64,000 bases of DNA from Aaosphaeria pasadenensis (taxonomy: Eukaryota; Ascomycota; Dothideomycetes; Pleosporales): positions 1-64,000 of the forward strand of contig JAKLMB010000005.1 in NCBI GenBank assembly GCA_022813625.1, read 5' to 3'. The translations under genes were made by a program, and so were the position numbers. The notes beneath the pieces are model-generated. The model did no database searches, was not told the DNA's origin, and saw only the letters and a program-made list of their open reading frames with translations. How positions within the stretch are numbered: position 1 is the first letter of the stretch; each line of letters opens with the position of its first letter. Shown here one piece after another: positions 10,883 to 23,233 of the stretch.

Positions 10883-12252
10883 CGCACGAAGTAAAACACC
10901 CACCCATAGTGCTGTGCAATACGATTCGTGTAGTAGTACTAGTTGACAAGATTGATTCCACTTGATGTCTGCTTGAATCGAGTCTCTGTTTGTGCGCTAG
11001 AATGATAAGTCATGATTTTCTTGCGTCACTCGGAAACGTCTTGCTTACATTCATGGATGGTATGCTTGGGCCACCTAAGGGCGGTGGAACATATCGCTTT
11101 GTCTAATCATACCAGTAGTAGGATTATCGACCACGCGAAAAACCCAAGTTCAAAACGGATGAGGATCTTAGGTGTATGTAAGATTGGAAGCAATCTACAT
11201 TCTGCTCCGATTTTCTTTTCCAATCCGTATGTCGAGCTTCACTACATTTCTCATGTATCCGATGATCCAAGAATGTACCAAAAGGGCGGTACCGAGAAAC
11301 GACCAACGCTAAAGCCAGCTCTTATTGTAACCACAGTCACTGTCGATCATGTACTAATCCATAACCCCTTGAGGTAGAAGGCACCGATTCTAGGTTGCGT
11401 GCGGCGTCGCGCATGCGGCGCAGCATTCGCAAATTTGCCCGCCATGTCGATTACAGGAGGGAAACAGATTGTCAGAATCTCACGTAAGTAATATTAATCT
11501 ACGACGTAGCGATTAATTTCAGTACTTTTCCAGGCCTCATCCTACTTACTTCGTTCGCAGATGTTTGTTACTCCTTTCGAGTGAGCAATTTCATCACAAA
11601 CCAAGTCTCGCCATATCCACGGCCTTCATCTTGTTCCACGGAAGCCTATAAACACCCCCATACGAGATATTCAGTGGTTTTACGGGGGAAACAAATGAAC
11701 GCAACAACATTGAATTGTGTTCTTTAGAGCTAAAGTGAGAACTGGATAGATCACCGTGTTGGGTTTCAGGACTGACACGAAGGTGGAAATCCCAAGAATG
11801 CACTTGACTCCCTAGACACGAGGTGCCTAAGGCCGAGCATTACGAAAATATGCAAAATATAATTTGATACTGCTTCTAGCTGGCAGCAATGTACGGTTCA
11901 AACAATGTAAGCTCGCACTGTGCGGTGCCATCTCAGCATCTGTCCATCCAGGGTAGACATATTCCACCAAAACGTTCGAATATCGCTTGGTCAGGGCTAC
12001 GGTCAGGGAGGGCTAAGAAGCATTTAGCTGGCTATGTTAGGGAGTGCGCTACAGTCAACGCTTCGAATTTGTTTCCGTGTATCGTCATGATTCGTCCATA
12101 TGGTTTCAGTGACATAATTCGTGCTCTAGTTACTGCCCATCATCTCATACAGCGCAACATCTGTTTATGATTCATCTAATTACATCGGATCAGTAATAGT
12201 GAAAACCCCTATCCCCGAAATTATCACCAAACCTATCGACTAACCATAACTA
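10883..12252. other. Gene-free interval
   Basis: About 1.37 kb between the converging P450 and pirin genes. A 121-codon frame at 11012-11377 has no recognisable family or splice context. Nothing else stands out. Confidence 0.5.
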
Positions 12253-13365
12253 TCATCTAGCCAAGGAGTTGTGCCTCGACTTAGAGTTTGCGCTGACCCA
12301 GTTGACGGCCCTCTCGAACCCGTTCTGTCCGGTCCGAAAGTCGACAACTGCTTGCATCACTTCTGCCTTGCTGGTCGCAACGAAGGGCCCATATTGCACC
12401 ACAGGTTGGTCGAGCGGCATCCCCGCGATGACGATAAAACTCGCCTCATCTGAGGCACCTTCGACAGCTTCGACTCCAACACAATCCCCCTCTTTTTCGA
12501 GGACAACATTGGTAAAGCATTTGTATGTTCGCGTTTGATCGACATCTACCACAGCGATCTCTCCTGATAGAACATACAGGAATGCATTCCACCCTTTAGG
12601 TAAAGGAAGCTTGAATTTGCCCTTTGGCAGAAGCACGAAGTGCAAAAACCAAACCGGTGTATAGCTCAGCTCTTTCCCACTCTCCACTCCGAAAGCCTGT
12701 CCACTTATAACCTTGCATTTGACCTTTCCATCATCCGCTACTGCGTGTGGTATATCTTTAGCTTTGAGGTTGCGATACCTTGGCTCGCAGTACTTGAGCG
12801 CCTTAGGCAGATCTACCCATAATTGCAGACCAATGTTCGGCGTGTCCTCAGAATCCACGCGTGGAATTTCGGAATGCATGATGCCACGGCCTGCAGTCAT
12901 GAATTGTAGGTCCCCAGCTTCGAGAGTGCCATGGTTACCCGCGAAGTCTTCATGGTCGATACCACCTGAGAGAACATAGCTTATGGTCTCCTGCCCCTGG
13001 TTTTTGTCAGCAAATCCTAACCCTGATGTCAATCATATCCACCGATAGTAAGTCATGTGGTGATAAAGATGTTGGCAGGACAGGCTACCCACACGATGAG
13101 GATGATCCGGCGCACCTGCATTACCTGCACTGCCTAATCTGCTGTCCAAGTGATCGAGCATCAGAAAAGGTGTGAGATTGCGCAACTGTGAAGTCCCGAT
13201 CGAGCGTCGCACACGCATTCCTGCCCCTTCTTCAACTTCGATGGCAATGTGCGCTTGGGCAATGCGTCGTGGTGAAGTTATTGTGTATAACTCGTTGGGT
13301 ATGACTAGAAGGCCTTCAAAGGACTGCCCTTTAGTGAAAATCGGCATGATGCAAAATGAGCGCAA
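12253..13365 (-). CDS. Pirin family protein (cupin)
   Basis: Spliced complement(12253..12996, 13093..13365), 338 residues; the 96-nt intron has a GTGGGT donor and a CAG acceptor, rejoining DHPHR to GQETISYVLSGG. Pirins are bicupin Fe2+ proteins; some act as quercetinases and others as nuclear cofactors. The four metal ligands expected of active pirins are present: His88 and His90 in DHPHRG, and His132 and Glu134 in MHSE. The N-terminal half has RVRRSIGT and the LTPFLMLDHL strand, and the C-terminal cupin includes VQYGPFVATS. Length is slightly above the usual 290-320 because of an N-terminal extension; the second Met (residue 7) could be the true start. It converges on the P450, and there is no evidence that it belongs to the terpene pathway. 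Confidence 0.93.
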
Positions 13366-16187
13366 AGGTGCAAGCCACTATAATCAACAATACAAAAAGA
13401 GGATAATTCCAAGATGATATTAAAACTTCAAGTGCACGAGAGAAATTGTGGTTTCTGGAAATACATAAAGGATTACCCTAGCAGCCAGGCATGGACTTAG
13501 TAAAGTGTTGGAAATCATTATCAATTTTACCATGTGCGAAAGTAGTCTGCTATGGCAGATACCTAAATATGGAGCGTGCAAGATCCCCATACTGTACAAT
13601 ATGATGGCGACTTGGAGAAGAGAAGTCGAGAGATTACCAATCATGCCGGAACGGAAGCCAACTTACGGAATGCTCGGCATCTCATCACTCCCGCTTCCGG
13701 TGTATCATTCATACTATTGTATGTAACCGAGTGCTATACAATGCAATACAAAAGCTACGGCAATACTTTCTAAATCAGTGCTCATGTAATCCCAAGTAGC
13801 TAAAATAAATCATCCATCTCGATCGTAGGCGCGATTACTGAATGGATCGACCTTCATCCTTCAGCTTTGTGGATGGACTCAGAGCTGTAAGCACCCCATT
13901 TGCAAGTGCGCCCTGATACTGCCAGAAAATCTGCATCGATATCAATTGCCCTATATACAGATGCTTTGGTCAGTGTCTGATCAACCAGGACTCTTCCGCG
14001 TTTTGTCGATATCTCACACTTCCGTTCAGTAACTGTTCACTTCTCGAAGGAATGCTCCATATGTGTGGAGTAAGCAAATGACCGAAAGCGAGCCGAGACA
14101 GCAGTCACTACTGGCCAGCATGTGAAGGACCTTCTGCAAAGAGCCAGGTTTGCCAAGTAAAAAGCTGGTTGTGGTAGGTTGTACCAAAAGGTGGATCTGC
14201 CAGGTCTGGCGATAGGGTTGCACGCAAGTCATTGAAGAGATGTGAATGCTGAAGGACGGTGAAAATCTATGCTGTGCGTATAGACGCCTCTGTAGTAGGG
14301 AGCATCACAGACACGACGCGCAATCGGTGGATAGGTAGGATAAGATGATATTTGCCTCTGTCGATAGGTCTCTGTCGGCGGGTGGATGATGCCTCGATCT
14401 CCCTCGGCAGCCCTAATCAATCTATGTACATCCTGCATGGTGCCTATTCATATACACGTGATCCCCGAATAGCTTCATCTATTCTGCTACACCACAATGC
14501 GCAAGCCTCTTCCTAGTAGTTATGGTTCCATAGGTACATTACATGGAGCATCCAATGGCGTGCTATCACAATGTCGAGTCAATTATCTGACAGTAAATGG
14601 AACGTTGTCATGCGTAGTGGAAAACTTGTTTGCCCTAATTCTTCTATGGTGAAAGCAAGACCTGACCGAGCCGCTTTGATGGCTTCGAAGTTTCGACGAT
14701 CGATCTTATCGAGGAGAAGTAAATATTATCGGAGAGCCCGCCGCCGTTGATTTTAGCTGGCAGGGGCTTTGAATGATTCATATAAGTCAACTCTGCCCTG
14801 TGGTTGCGGCATCTGGCACTTGCTACATCTAATTTCTGTAGCCTCTTTGGAGCTTAGGTGGCTACTGCAATCATTTGGTATGTATTTGGCATATTCGGCT
14901 TTGGTGTGCTTAGTCTGAAAAGGAGGATATGCTCCTTTCATATCTACCTAGAGATGCGTTATGGAAGAAAACAGCAAAATATGATGAACTCCGTATCACA
15001 TATGAATCAAAGAGTATACATTGTTCATGCAAACGTAGATTCATGCTTGTTCAGCTTTCGTCATAATTTGTCCATGAGAAGTATCAATAGCAAGGATGTG
15101 CTATCAACGATAATAGAGGAAGCTTCGTGCCTGATCTAGTTAGTTCTCTTTGGAGATTGATGGTCACATAACCACGGGCAATGGATATGAGAGGTCATTA
15201 AGCGACAAGTAGACTACGTCGTTTTAATGGAGAATGTATGGTATGGGCCATGCCAGGAATCAAACAGCTCTTCAAAACGGCTCGTAGTTAACTACCGGTC
15301 AATTTAGAAGAAGAAGAAGAATAATGTAATAATAGGTACGAGGGTAGAATATGTCAGATCAATTCCAGAATTTTCTTAGCCAATCATATTGAGAGGTTGG
15401 TTGCCAGGGGACGCGAGAACAGACAACTGCTTGTTTTGGGATTAGCGTTGCACTAGCGATACAACGCCGAAATTGCGGGGAAGCCTTGGCCGTGGACATA
15501 TGGAGTACGCCACTTTGTAGGATTCTGACAGAGACAGAGGAGGTGAGCCTAAAATGGCAAACTCTTATTGGGATAAATAGTCAGGCTACGTTGCACTGAG
15601 GGTTTGTTATCGACGGGACAAAGTGTCATGAAGAAGAGGACGACTGCAGCTTGAACACTATTCACCACAAGAATGCGGAATAACCTCATGAATCAGAAAG
15701 TTGAAGAATTGAATTGTATTAAGCCCACATGGGACCAATAAGTTATGTGAACAGCAACCACGATAGTTTCGTCCATAATGAACTACTCCGTGGGTTGCGA
15801 AAATGTAAACAATGATAGTTATGTGGACATCATTGGTCCAAGCCCTCACCGGCATCCCGGGGTATATCCTTCGCCGCTGGTTGTAAAATAAAATGAAAAC
15901 GCTGAAGCCCTCTTCGCGAGGAGTCAAAGGACACTGCTCTTCTCACGGGTATCAAGGAACTTTTGAATTCCGGAGGGTAGGTAGATAGGTAGGATCCATG
16001 ACCTCGGTGGGTGTGATATAAACGCAAAACTTTTTGGTGTACAGACGTACAAGGTTGGTGGCCAGTGATACAAAGGAAATTCAAAAGATGGAAACCCCAA
16101 ACGCCTTGCTCGTAATGCCCGATGGTGACGATGATGTGAAGTCGATGATAGATGATGGATTACTCGTTCTTCCCAAAGATTCATGCA
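13366..16187. other. Gene-poor interval
   Basis: 2.8 kb with no supportable gene. Short AT-leaning frames occur on both strands but none has family character or coherent splice sites. A small GAA run sits at 15309-15322. Confidence 0.5.
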
Positions 16188-16655
16188 TCATGACTGGCGA
16201 GAGAACTGCCGGCTGACCTTGTGCCAAGCACCTTCAAGGCTTCGTCGAACGCCGGCCTCCGAATCAGAGGAGAGAGTGGAGGAGGCGGAGTTTTGGCGAG
16301 CGCAACGCGGTTGGAGGTCATCGACGAGGTTTCCAGCGCCTCCACGGCCAATGTGATAGACAGGAGCGGCATGTTCCCTCAAGCGTTCTTGCTGCGCAAG
16401 CTCCTCGTCGAAAGAGAACATGGCCCGTTCTTTCTCGCGATGGACGTTACCAGCGCCACCTCGCCCTGAGGTGAAGAGAGCATTGTGAGGAGGAGGGGTG
16501 AGCTTAACGCGAGAAGCAGGGCCTGTTGCAGAGCGACCATCTGTGACGTTCTTGGGGTTGACGCGGGTTACATTGCCTGCACCACCACGGCCAGAATGGT
16601 AGATGTTGGATGAGGGCACCGAAGGGTGAGGCTCAGTGATGTGGTAGGAAGGCAT
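16188..16655 (-). CDS. Par32-like GRGGAGN repeat protein (DUF3602 family)
   Basis: Intronless, 155 residues. It carries three near-identical copies of the word GRGGAGN, at residues 22-28, 64-70 and 103-109, each preceded by Ser or Ile and spaced by about 40 residues of polar sequence; a degenerate fourth site may lie near residue 40. This spacing is diagnostic of the fungal DUF3602 family that includes yeast Par32, a TORC1-responsive phosphoprotein that inhibits ammonium transporters. The tail is Ser- and Arg-rich (SASSTLSSDSE), fitting regulation by phosphorylation. The Met at 16655 (MPSYHITEPH) was chosen because it is the family-like start; the same frame is open to 16799 without conserved text. 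The exact role here is inferred from the family only. Confidence 0.85.
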   Translation of the reverse strand: MPSYHITEPHPSVPSSNIYHSGRGGAGNVTRVNPKNVTDGRSATGPASRVKLTPPPHNALFTSGRGGAGNVHREKERAMFSFDEELAQQERLREHAAPVYHIGRGGAGNLVDDLQPRCARQNSASSTLSSDSEAGVRRSLEGAWHKVSRQFSRQS

Positions 16656-19600
16656 TGTGATTGTTTGATGATGTTGGTCGATTCGTTGGTGTATTAATTG
16701 AGCTTGTTGAATGATACGATGCTGATATATGTTTGCTGTATTGCTGTATGTAGGTACCCGTCGAAGATCTGGGGAAAGGTAGCGTACGGGAGTTGACAAG
16801 TAGTGGAAGATCTTTTGGTATTGGTGACTGATGATCCAAAAACTAGCTTCCCCAGACGGGTGGACTCTATTTTATATATGTCGGGATGAGGGACGGAGAC
16901 TAAAAGGCAAGGCAGGGGAACATTGGCAGGGTGTGGTGTCAGAGAGTCACGGTGGCATCCGAACAAAGTCTGTTACAGCACGCAAGAAGGACCAGAATTT
17001 TCAGCGCCAGCCAGATCATCATGACACAGCACGCGGGCCGTAGACTCCCCTGGACTGCCCTGGATGGAGCTGGATGGAGCTGGGGTGGTCCGCGGTTGCT
17101 TGAGGTGGAACTCAGCACTTTGCAGTTAACGGCAAAGGGGGCGCCATCACAGGACCGACGGACAACGAGCCAGGCAGCGTGAAATGGGCACGAGAGTCAA
17201 TGAAAGTCCGCGAAAGGTAGGACAATGCGGCAATAGAGGGGTTAGGATGGGGACTATGGGATTGATTGTTGGGCCCAGGTACAGCATTGTGGTATGCAAA
17301 CAAAGAGGGGGAGCACGGCGCCGAGGCGTTGGAATTGGGGAGGCATTTTTTCTTCAGGGAGAACAAGTTTACTACTCGGTACGGTATTACTGTGTAAGTT
17401 TAGAACCCAAGGAGGGGGTGGGGCTGCTAACATTATTTTTTTTGTTTCTCTCCCTTCCAAGTGGACAATTCGAGAAGTGGTAAGTAATAATAAGAATAGT
17501 GAATACAGTATTACAAGGTACTGTAGGTACACCGTATGTACGAGGTAGTTCTTGGCTCGAGTTCTCATAGCGTAATGGGGCGTCTAGTCTGGCCAGTAGT
17601 AGGCCGGTAGTAGACCATAGTAGGCCATAGTAGGCCACTGTAGGCGTAATGGCGAATGCCCACCTGACTGGAAAAATCCACTCACGAGTCCACGAACCTG
17701 GTCATTTGAACTCTTTTCCCCATTGTCTGTTGTTTCTGTTACCCCCAGGAAACTGTGAACACGACACAATCCAGCAACTAAGAATAATTACATCCCTCTC
17801 TTGGGAGCACCCTGCAGGAGTAATTAGGTAGGTACTGGCATCGTCATCGTCATCGCGGACTTCCCCATCGGCTACTGCAAATTCCGCCATCTTCTCTTCC
17901 TCCATAGGTACCTATGTGCAGAATTTTCTCTTCCAGTGCACACGCAGTTCACGGCCCCTCTTTTTTTCCACTCTTCTTTTCGAAGTTTTTTTTTTGTTCT
18001 TCTTGCCCCAGATTAAATTAGACGCCATCATCGAACACATCGAAACAATAATAGTACCGCTTGTGTCGAAGACTGTGTTTCGATGGATTCGCCAAGTGCC
18101 CCGGACGTCACAGTAATACTCGTACCTCGTAGATCACATCCATTCAAACTTACGCAGTACTTCGTACAGAACCTCGAGTAGATGGTACCTGAAAGCAATC
18201 AATATGGGAAGGAAATGTGCCGCACTAACCTTGTATTGTCAAACTCTTTCAATCTGGTGTTCCTGTTAAATCCTCTACCTCGTGAGTTGCCACGTTCTAC
18301 TGTCTAGTCATAACCCCTCAACTTCCAAAAATTTATCATTGCACGCTACGTTCACCATAACTCCAGTGCCAGGTAGGTACCTAGGTAACTATACTCAATT
18401 ATCTCTACTGCGTCTGATTCCTTGAGCAGCTGAAAGGAAAAAGAGAAGAAAGGAGAGCAAACTGGTACGGAGTATAGTGAAAGAACATCGATGCCCGGCT
18501 TCTCGAGCGTTCTATTCGGATTCCGATTCCTTTGTGGTCAGCGCATGACGTCGAGCATCGTGACCTCGTGGCCTCGGTCTATGCCTATCAAATAGTTAAC
18601 TTACTCATTACACGGTCACGCTGCCACGCACACTCCTAGCAACTGCTCGAGGTTAAGTCTTCACGTCTTACGAGTCGCAATTACCAACGTTAGTATGTAA
18701 GAGTAGCAAACTGCACTCTGCTGTACCTTGTAGTTACGGGCTTGGACCTGTCCTGGATAAGCGAGGCATGGTCACCAGACAGTCATCCTGAGCTGAGGCG
18801 CCAAACTCAGGGGCCAAAAATCTCATTGTCATCATTCATCACCCGCTCTGTCAAGTATCATCATCATTTTCTTGACCATACTGTACCGCGGGGGGTTGGT
18901 ACATGTAAGTAAGGTACACGCAATCCATTCGAGAATAGCAATAATAATGGTGACGAAGCCCGAATGTGCTCGTACCTGCAACTTGCAAGTATAAAGTGCC
19001 ATGTTAGTGTCACATGGTGTCATCTGGCGCGATCGCTCGAATGCATCACGGCATCAAACACTCTTCTTGCTACTCGTGAGTCGTGCAGTTGTGCACCTCC
19101 TGATCTGATTCACTACCGCCTCACGATCCTTGGCATTCCCCATCTTTACCACGTAGTCCCATCGTCATCAATTAGTTATTCTGCTGTTGCGACTACGTGC
19201 CCCTTTCACTACCGGCCACCTCATTCTTGGTTTTCACGTTCGTTTCTATCCCCGAGTACCCCGGCAGTGATGCAGTACCGAGTAGTACATATCACAGCGT
19301 GACAGACTAATTGGTTGGCTGGCTGGCTACTCGTAATTGCATTATTGACTTACTTAACTCACTCTATGTTGAATCATTTCCTACATGATACTATGCTCCC
19401 AAATGCTAACGGGGTATCCCTCTGTGCGCAAGAAAAGACAACGCCATGCATGCATCGCAAATGTGCAGAAGCGCAAAAGCTTCGATTCCAAAGTGATTGC
19501 GAAACCACAATCATTCATGGAATGGAAAAAAAAGAAAAACCCCCCTCATGCACACCCTACCCTTCATGATGCCAACTGCCTATTCTCTACTCGTAGTTTG

Positions 19601-20193
19601 AGCGAGTACGTTACGGTAGTAATCCCGCGGCAATTAATTGTCGTCAGCCAAAATTAAGTAAGAGAAACTCCCTCCTCCACAGGATGGTGGCACGGTTGTA
19701 AAGCCGTCGATCATGGGGCTCAACACTATGCGGGGAAATTGGGACTAAATCCTAGCATTCCCGCATACCATCGTTGCCCAAGCAAGGTACGAGTACGAAT
19801 CGAGGAGAAGTACCATAGGCGTTATTACCGTACCCGTGCCGTACGTAAACGCCTCTCCTCACCTCTCATCATCTGTACACGCGCATCGCACACCACGCAT
19901 CCCCGCATCCACGCCATCACGCACCAAGTCATCCACACTACTTGTAGAACTTTTACCTGCACATCCGGCTTCCCTTCCGATGTCCCTTCCGATATGCTGC
20001 CTGCCTAATTTGGCAGCTTGGCATTGGGGCGAATCCCCGATCTCGTGACTAAAAGGTCTCGATCCAAAATGCAAGCGTCATGCACCTCGTCCGAGCTAGC
20101 CATCCTCTTCTTGTTGTGGAGGCGGGAGGCGGGCTGTGGAGAACCGCAAAACATGGACAACAAATCATGTCCCCGGCTCCGACTGAGAGGCGC
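16656..20193. other. Gene-free interval with low-complexity motifs
   Basis: 3.5 kb upstream of the Par32-like gene and beyond the 3' end of Arp1. It contains an imperfect tandem repeat at 17591-17646, two AGGTACCT palindromes (17906-17913, 18375-18382) and one TACGGAGTA (18466-18474). No coding gene could be supported despite several short open frames. Confidence 0.55.
17591..17646. repeat. Imperfect ~10-11-bp tandem repeat
   Basis: Five consecutive units of the type GGCCAGTAGTA, GGCCGGTAGTA, GACCATAGTA, GGCCATAGTA, GGCCACTGTA, then a partial GGCG. Units differ by one to three bases. Confidence 0.7.
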
Positions 20194-21526
20194 TTACGCG
20201 AACTTCGTGTGAATGATGTCCGGATTCTCTTGCCATTCATCTTTCTCAACCCACATCTGCGTGCATAGCCGCGTCAGCAACTCATCAGGCACATGGCATA
20301 CAAACGCCGGGAACCTCACTTACCTTTTTGAAGGTACTCAGACCCGCGAGAATGCTACCCCCGGTCCATGTCGTGTAGATTCGCTCGGGGGGTGCCAGAA
20401 TCTTGATTCGCATGTCTTTTACAGCTAATCGTTGCACCTCATGAAGCAATCGGTTGCCGAACCCCTTTGTCAGAGTCGATCCGCCGGAGAGCACTATGTT
20501 GCCGTAGAGTGCCTTTCGAAGGTCCATGTCAGTTCGGTGTATGGCCTCCACCACAATCTGGTGAACACCAGGGTACTCTAGTCCAATGATCTCGGGGTTG
20601 AATAAAATCTCAGGTGCTCGGAACCTTTCCGCTCCGATCTTGTTTCATGTCAGCCCGGGGCACGATAAGATATGCCAGACATTGCTTCCATGATTCCACT
20701 TACTTTGAGTTTTTGTCCATCTGGTAGAGTGTATTCGACGCTCTTCCCGTCTGTCCTTGCAGCTCCTGACCATTCTTTCTCCTCCTTGGCAGGGTCAAGC
20801 GCCACGTAACCTGTGGTTTCCTTTATGTTCTTGACCGTTTCTTTCTCTGCACTTGTGTGGAAAACTCGCCCACTCTTCCGGAGCAATTGCTGCATATGCT
20901 CTGTAACGTCCCTTCCGGCCACATCAATTCGCCTGATACTATTCGGTATAGCGAACCCTTGGAAAACTGGCACAGCGTGGGACACCCCATCGCCCGAGTC
21001 CAGAACGATGCCTGTAGTCTTCCCTGATGCATATAGCGAGAGAACCGCTTGCACTGATGTATACATGGCGGGAACGTTGAAGGTCTCAAAGAGGATTTGT
21101 GCTGCCGTGTCGCGATTTTCTCGAGGGTTTAATGGGGGTTCTGTCAAGAGGACGGGATGCTTTGGCAGGTGTGGTCAGCATCTGGCGGTGGGTAGAATAC
21201 TGGGATGCTCTATCACTTACATCCTCGCTCACAGTTTTCAACTCCTCTTGGTAAACATATTGCCATATCCTTTCCATGTCGTCCCAATCTGTGACTATGC
21301 CGTGCTCCAATGGGTAATTTATTTTGAACAAGCCCCTGTACTGCTGTGCCTGAGGCCCGATGAACACATCGCCCTCCAGAGCGCCTGCCATGGTCCGCAC
21401 ATGCTTCGGCCGGCCAACAAAAGAAGGGAAATAGCATTTTGGCACATCTTGTCCTGCGAAGCCAGCTCTGATGGTACCGCTGCCGTTGTCTAACACAATG
21501 GGAGCATTGTGCAGGCGAGAACCCAT
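20194..21526 (-). CDS. arp1: Actin-related protein Arp1 (centractin, dynactin filament subunit)
   Basis: Spliced complement(20194..20256, 20324..20638, 20704..21159, 21221..21526), 379 residues, four exons, introns of 61-67 nt. Arp1 forms the short filament of dynactin, which links dynein to cargo and drives nuclear movement in hyphae. Actin-fold landmarks are all present: phosphate loop 1 [11 protein letters not shown] from residue 13, phosphate loop 2 [13 protein letters not shown], and adenosine-loop GGSTLTKGF. Arp1-specific text includes [22 protein letters not shown], and [19 protein letters not shown]. The last exon, [12 protein letters not shown], gives the usual C-terminal helix. Length equals the family norm of about 380. 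The start at 21526 is the first Met and gives the canonical N-terminus. A CACGTG site lies about 210 bases upstream at 21735-21740. Confidence 0.96.
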
Positions 21527-23233
21527 TGCGGGGTAGAGAACGGGCTTTGCGGGAGTAAAGGTCGAGAATCGTGAGAGAATTTGCAGGCTCAGCTCAAAGT
21601 ATTAGGGTGAAGCTGGTAAGCAGAGAGAGTCGCTGATAAGGTTTCCTACACAAAAAGGTGAGCTCCAAGTCGCGAATACCAACGACGCGAAATTGGGAAG
21701 TCGGGATCGACAGGGATTGAGCTTAGTGCTCCGGCACGTGACATGTGCGATAACCAACATTGACCACATGTCTTGGCATTGTCCTAGAATGAGAACCAAC
21801 CAGTGAAGAAATGATCAAAATTCCTTGAGGTTACAAGAACAGTTCGATGTTAGCACATCCCCAGAAATCAGGAAAGGTCAAATTGACGCCCCGGCATGTA
21901 CGAATTGGATCACTTAGTAAATAAAGAGACAGCAAGTTCATACCTCTTACCATGCAGGCCTACATCTCTGTGTACGTACACAGATAATAATCGGATTCTC
22001 AATGGACAAACTCAACATAGGCAGCGCACAGGCTTTTGCATAGATGTGATGTAATACAGTAAGCCCTATCATTGCTTGTTTCATATTTTAACCCCGCATT
22101 CGACTCAACATCCATCCGACACCACTACAAGAATTATTCGTCCACGTCTACAGTGCGCGAAGACCGAAAACACACTCCCTTTACACGTCTAATCATGCTG
22201 TATTAAATGTGTTCTAAAATGATCTGCGTTCTGGACTGGCGAAGAAATAAGCAGAAACATTCCATGAATCGCGACCGCAATCCTCCTGGATTTACAGCGA
22301 CGCTAAGTGGAAGAAGGCCGAGCCAATAGCTCTTGCAGTGTCAGCATAACCGGTTGATACTCTATCGTTGCCTCTGAAATAAAGTATCAGAGACCAAGTC
22401 AACATCATCATCTTCCTCCAGGCGATGGGAAAAAGCAATCTCGCATGGATCAGAAAGGAACATGGGGTCCGGAATTACAGTATCCGACCTCCACCAACCA
22501 AACTTCTTAAACCTCTATATGGTACCACCCACCATGCTTGTGATTCGATAGGATAGCGAGAAAGGGTGTGCATGGAGTTACCAACCAGTAGAGAACGGAA
22601 GAGATAACTTCGGGTGGTCAAGAAGAGATAGGATTTCTGTTAGGGGAAGCATACGACCCAAACAGTCTCGAAGGAGAGGGTTGGATCCTCAAGTAGCCGA
22701 GCAGCACATCAACATGATTGGACAAGCTGGCAAATGCTAATAGATGGCGGATCTTTATCGCATCAGGGGTGAGCTCACATTATGCGGTGGAAGGGTAGTG
22801 AATATGTAATCAAATAGGAAAACACAGCTCTTCACGAGCTCGATGCTTTCATATGCGGTCATCCCAGCATTGATAAGTGTAGGAAGCGTCAGGACGCAAG
22901 AGCGCTGGATGGCGCAGAATGTACAAAATCTGTGTCTGCTGAGATCGAGACGATGCAGAAAGAGTGTCATCTAAGAAATTACCATTTGGTACTATGCTTT
23001 TTTCATACTATGCTATACAATAAATGGAAATGGCTTGCCATTTCAGAAAACTCCACACCTAATTGTCGCGAGTGGCAATCTCTAAAAAGCTTTGGTGACC
23101 ATATGCTCCACTATCCCATTCTGTTTGCAGACCGTCCGCCTTGTAGCTACACGATCAAAGACGCCAGACATAAACAAGGTTATTAATACATGAAGAATAA
23201 ACTAAAGGCGAACACATGTGATCACCTTGTGTC
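21527..23233. other. Interval between Arp1 and Spt6
   Basis: 1.7 kb between the Arp1 start and the Spt6 stop (both genes on the minus strand). It should hold the Arp1 promoter and Spt6 3' end. No gene is seen; short frames inside lack support. Confidence 0.55.

Noticed and set aside
11012..11377. 121-codon open frame on the plus strand
   Set aside because: No family resemblance, no splice context, unusual composition; more likely chance.
20813..21493. 226-codon plus-strand frame
   Set aside because: Antisense to the Arp1 exons and crossing their intron; Arp1 on the minus strand is certain.
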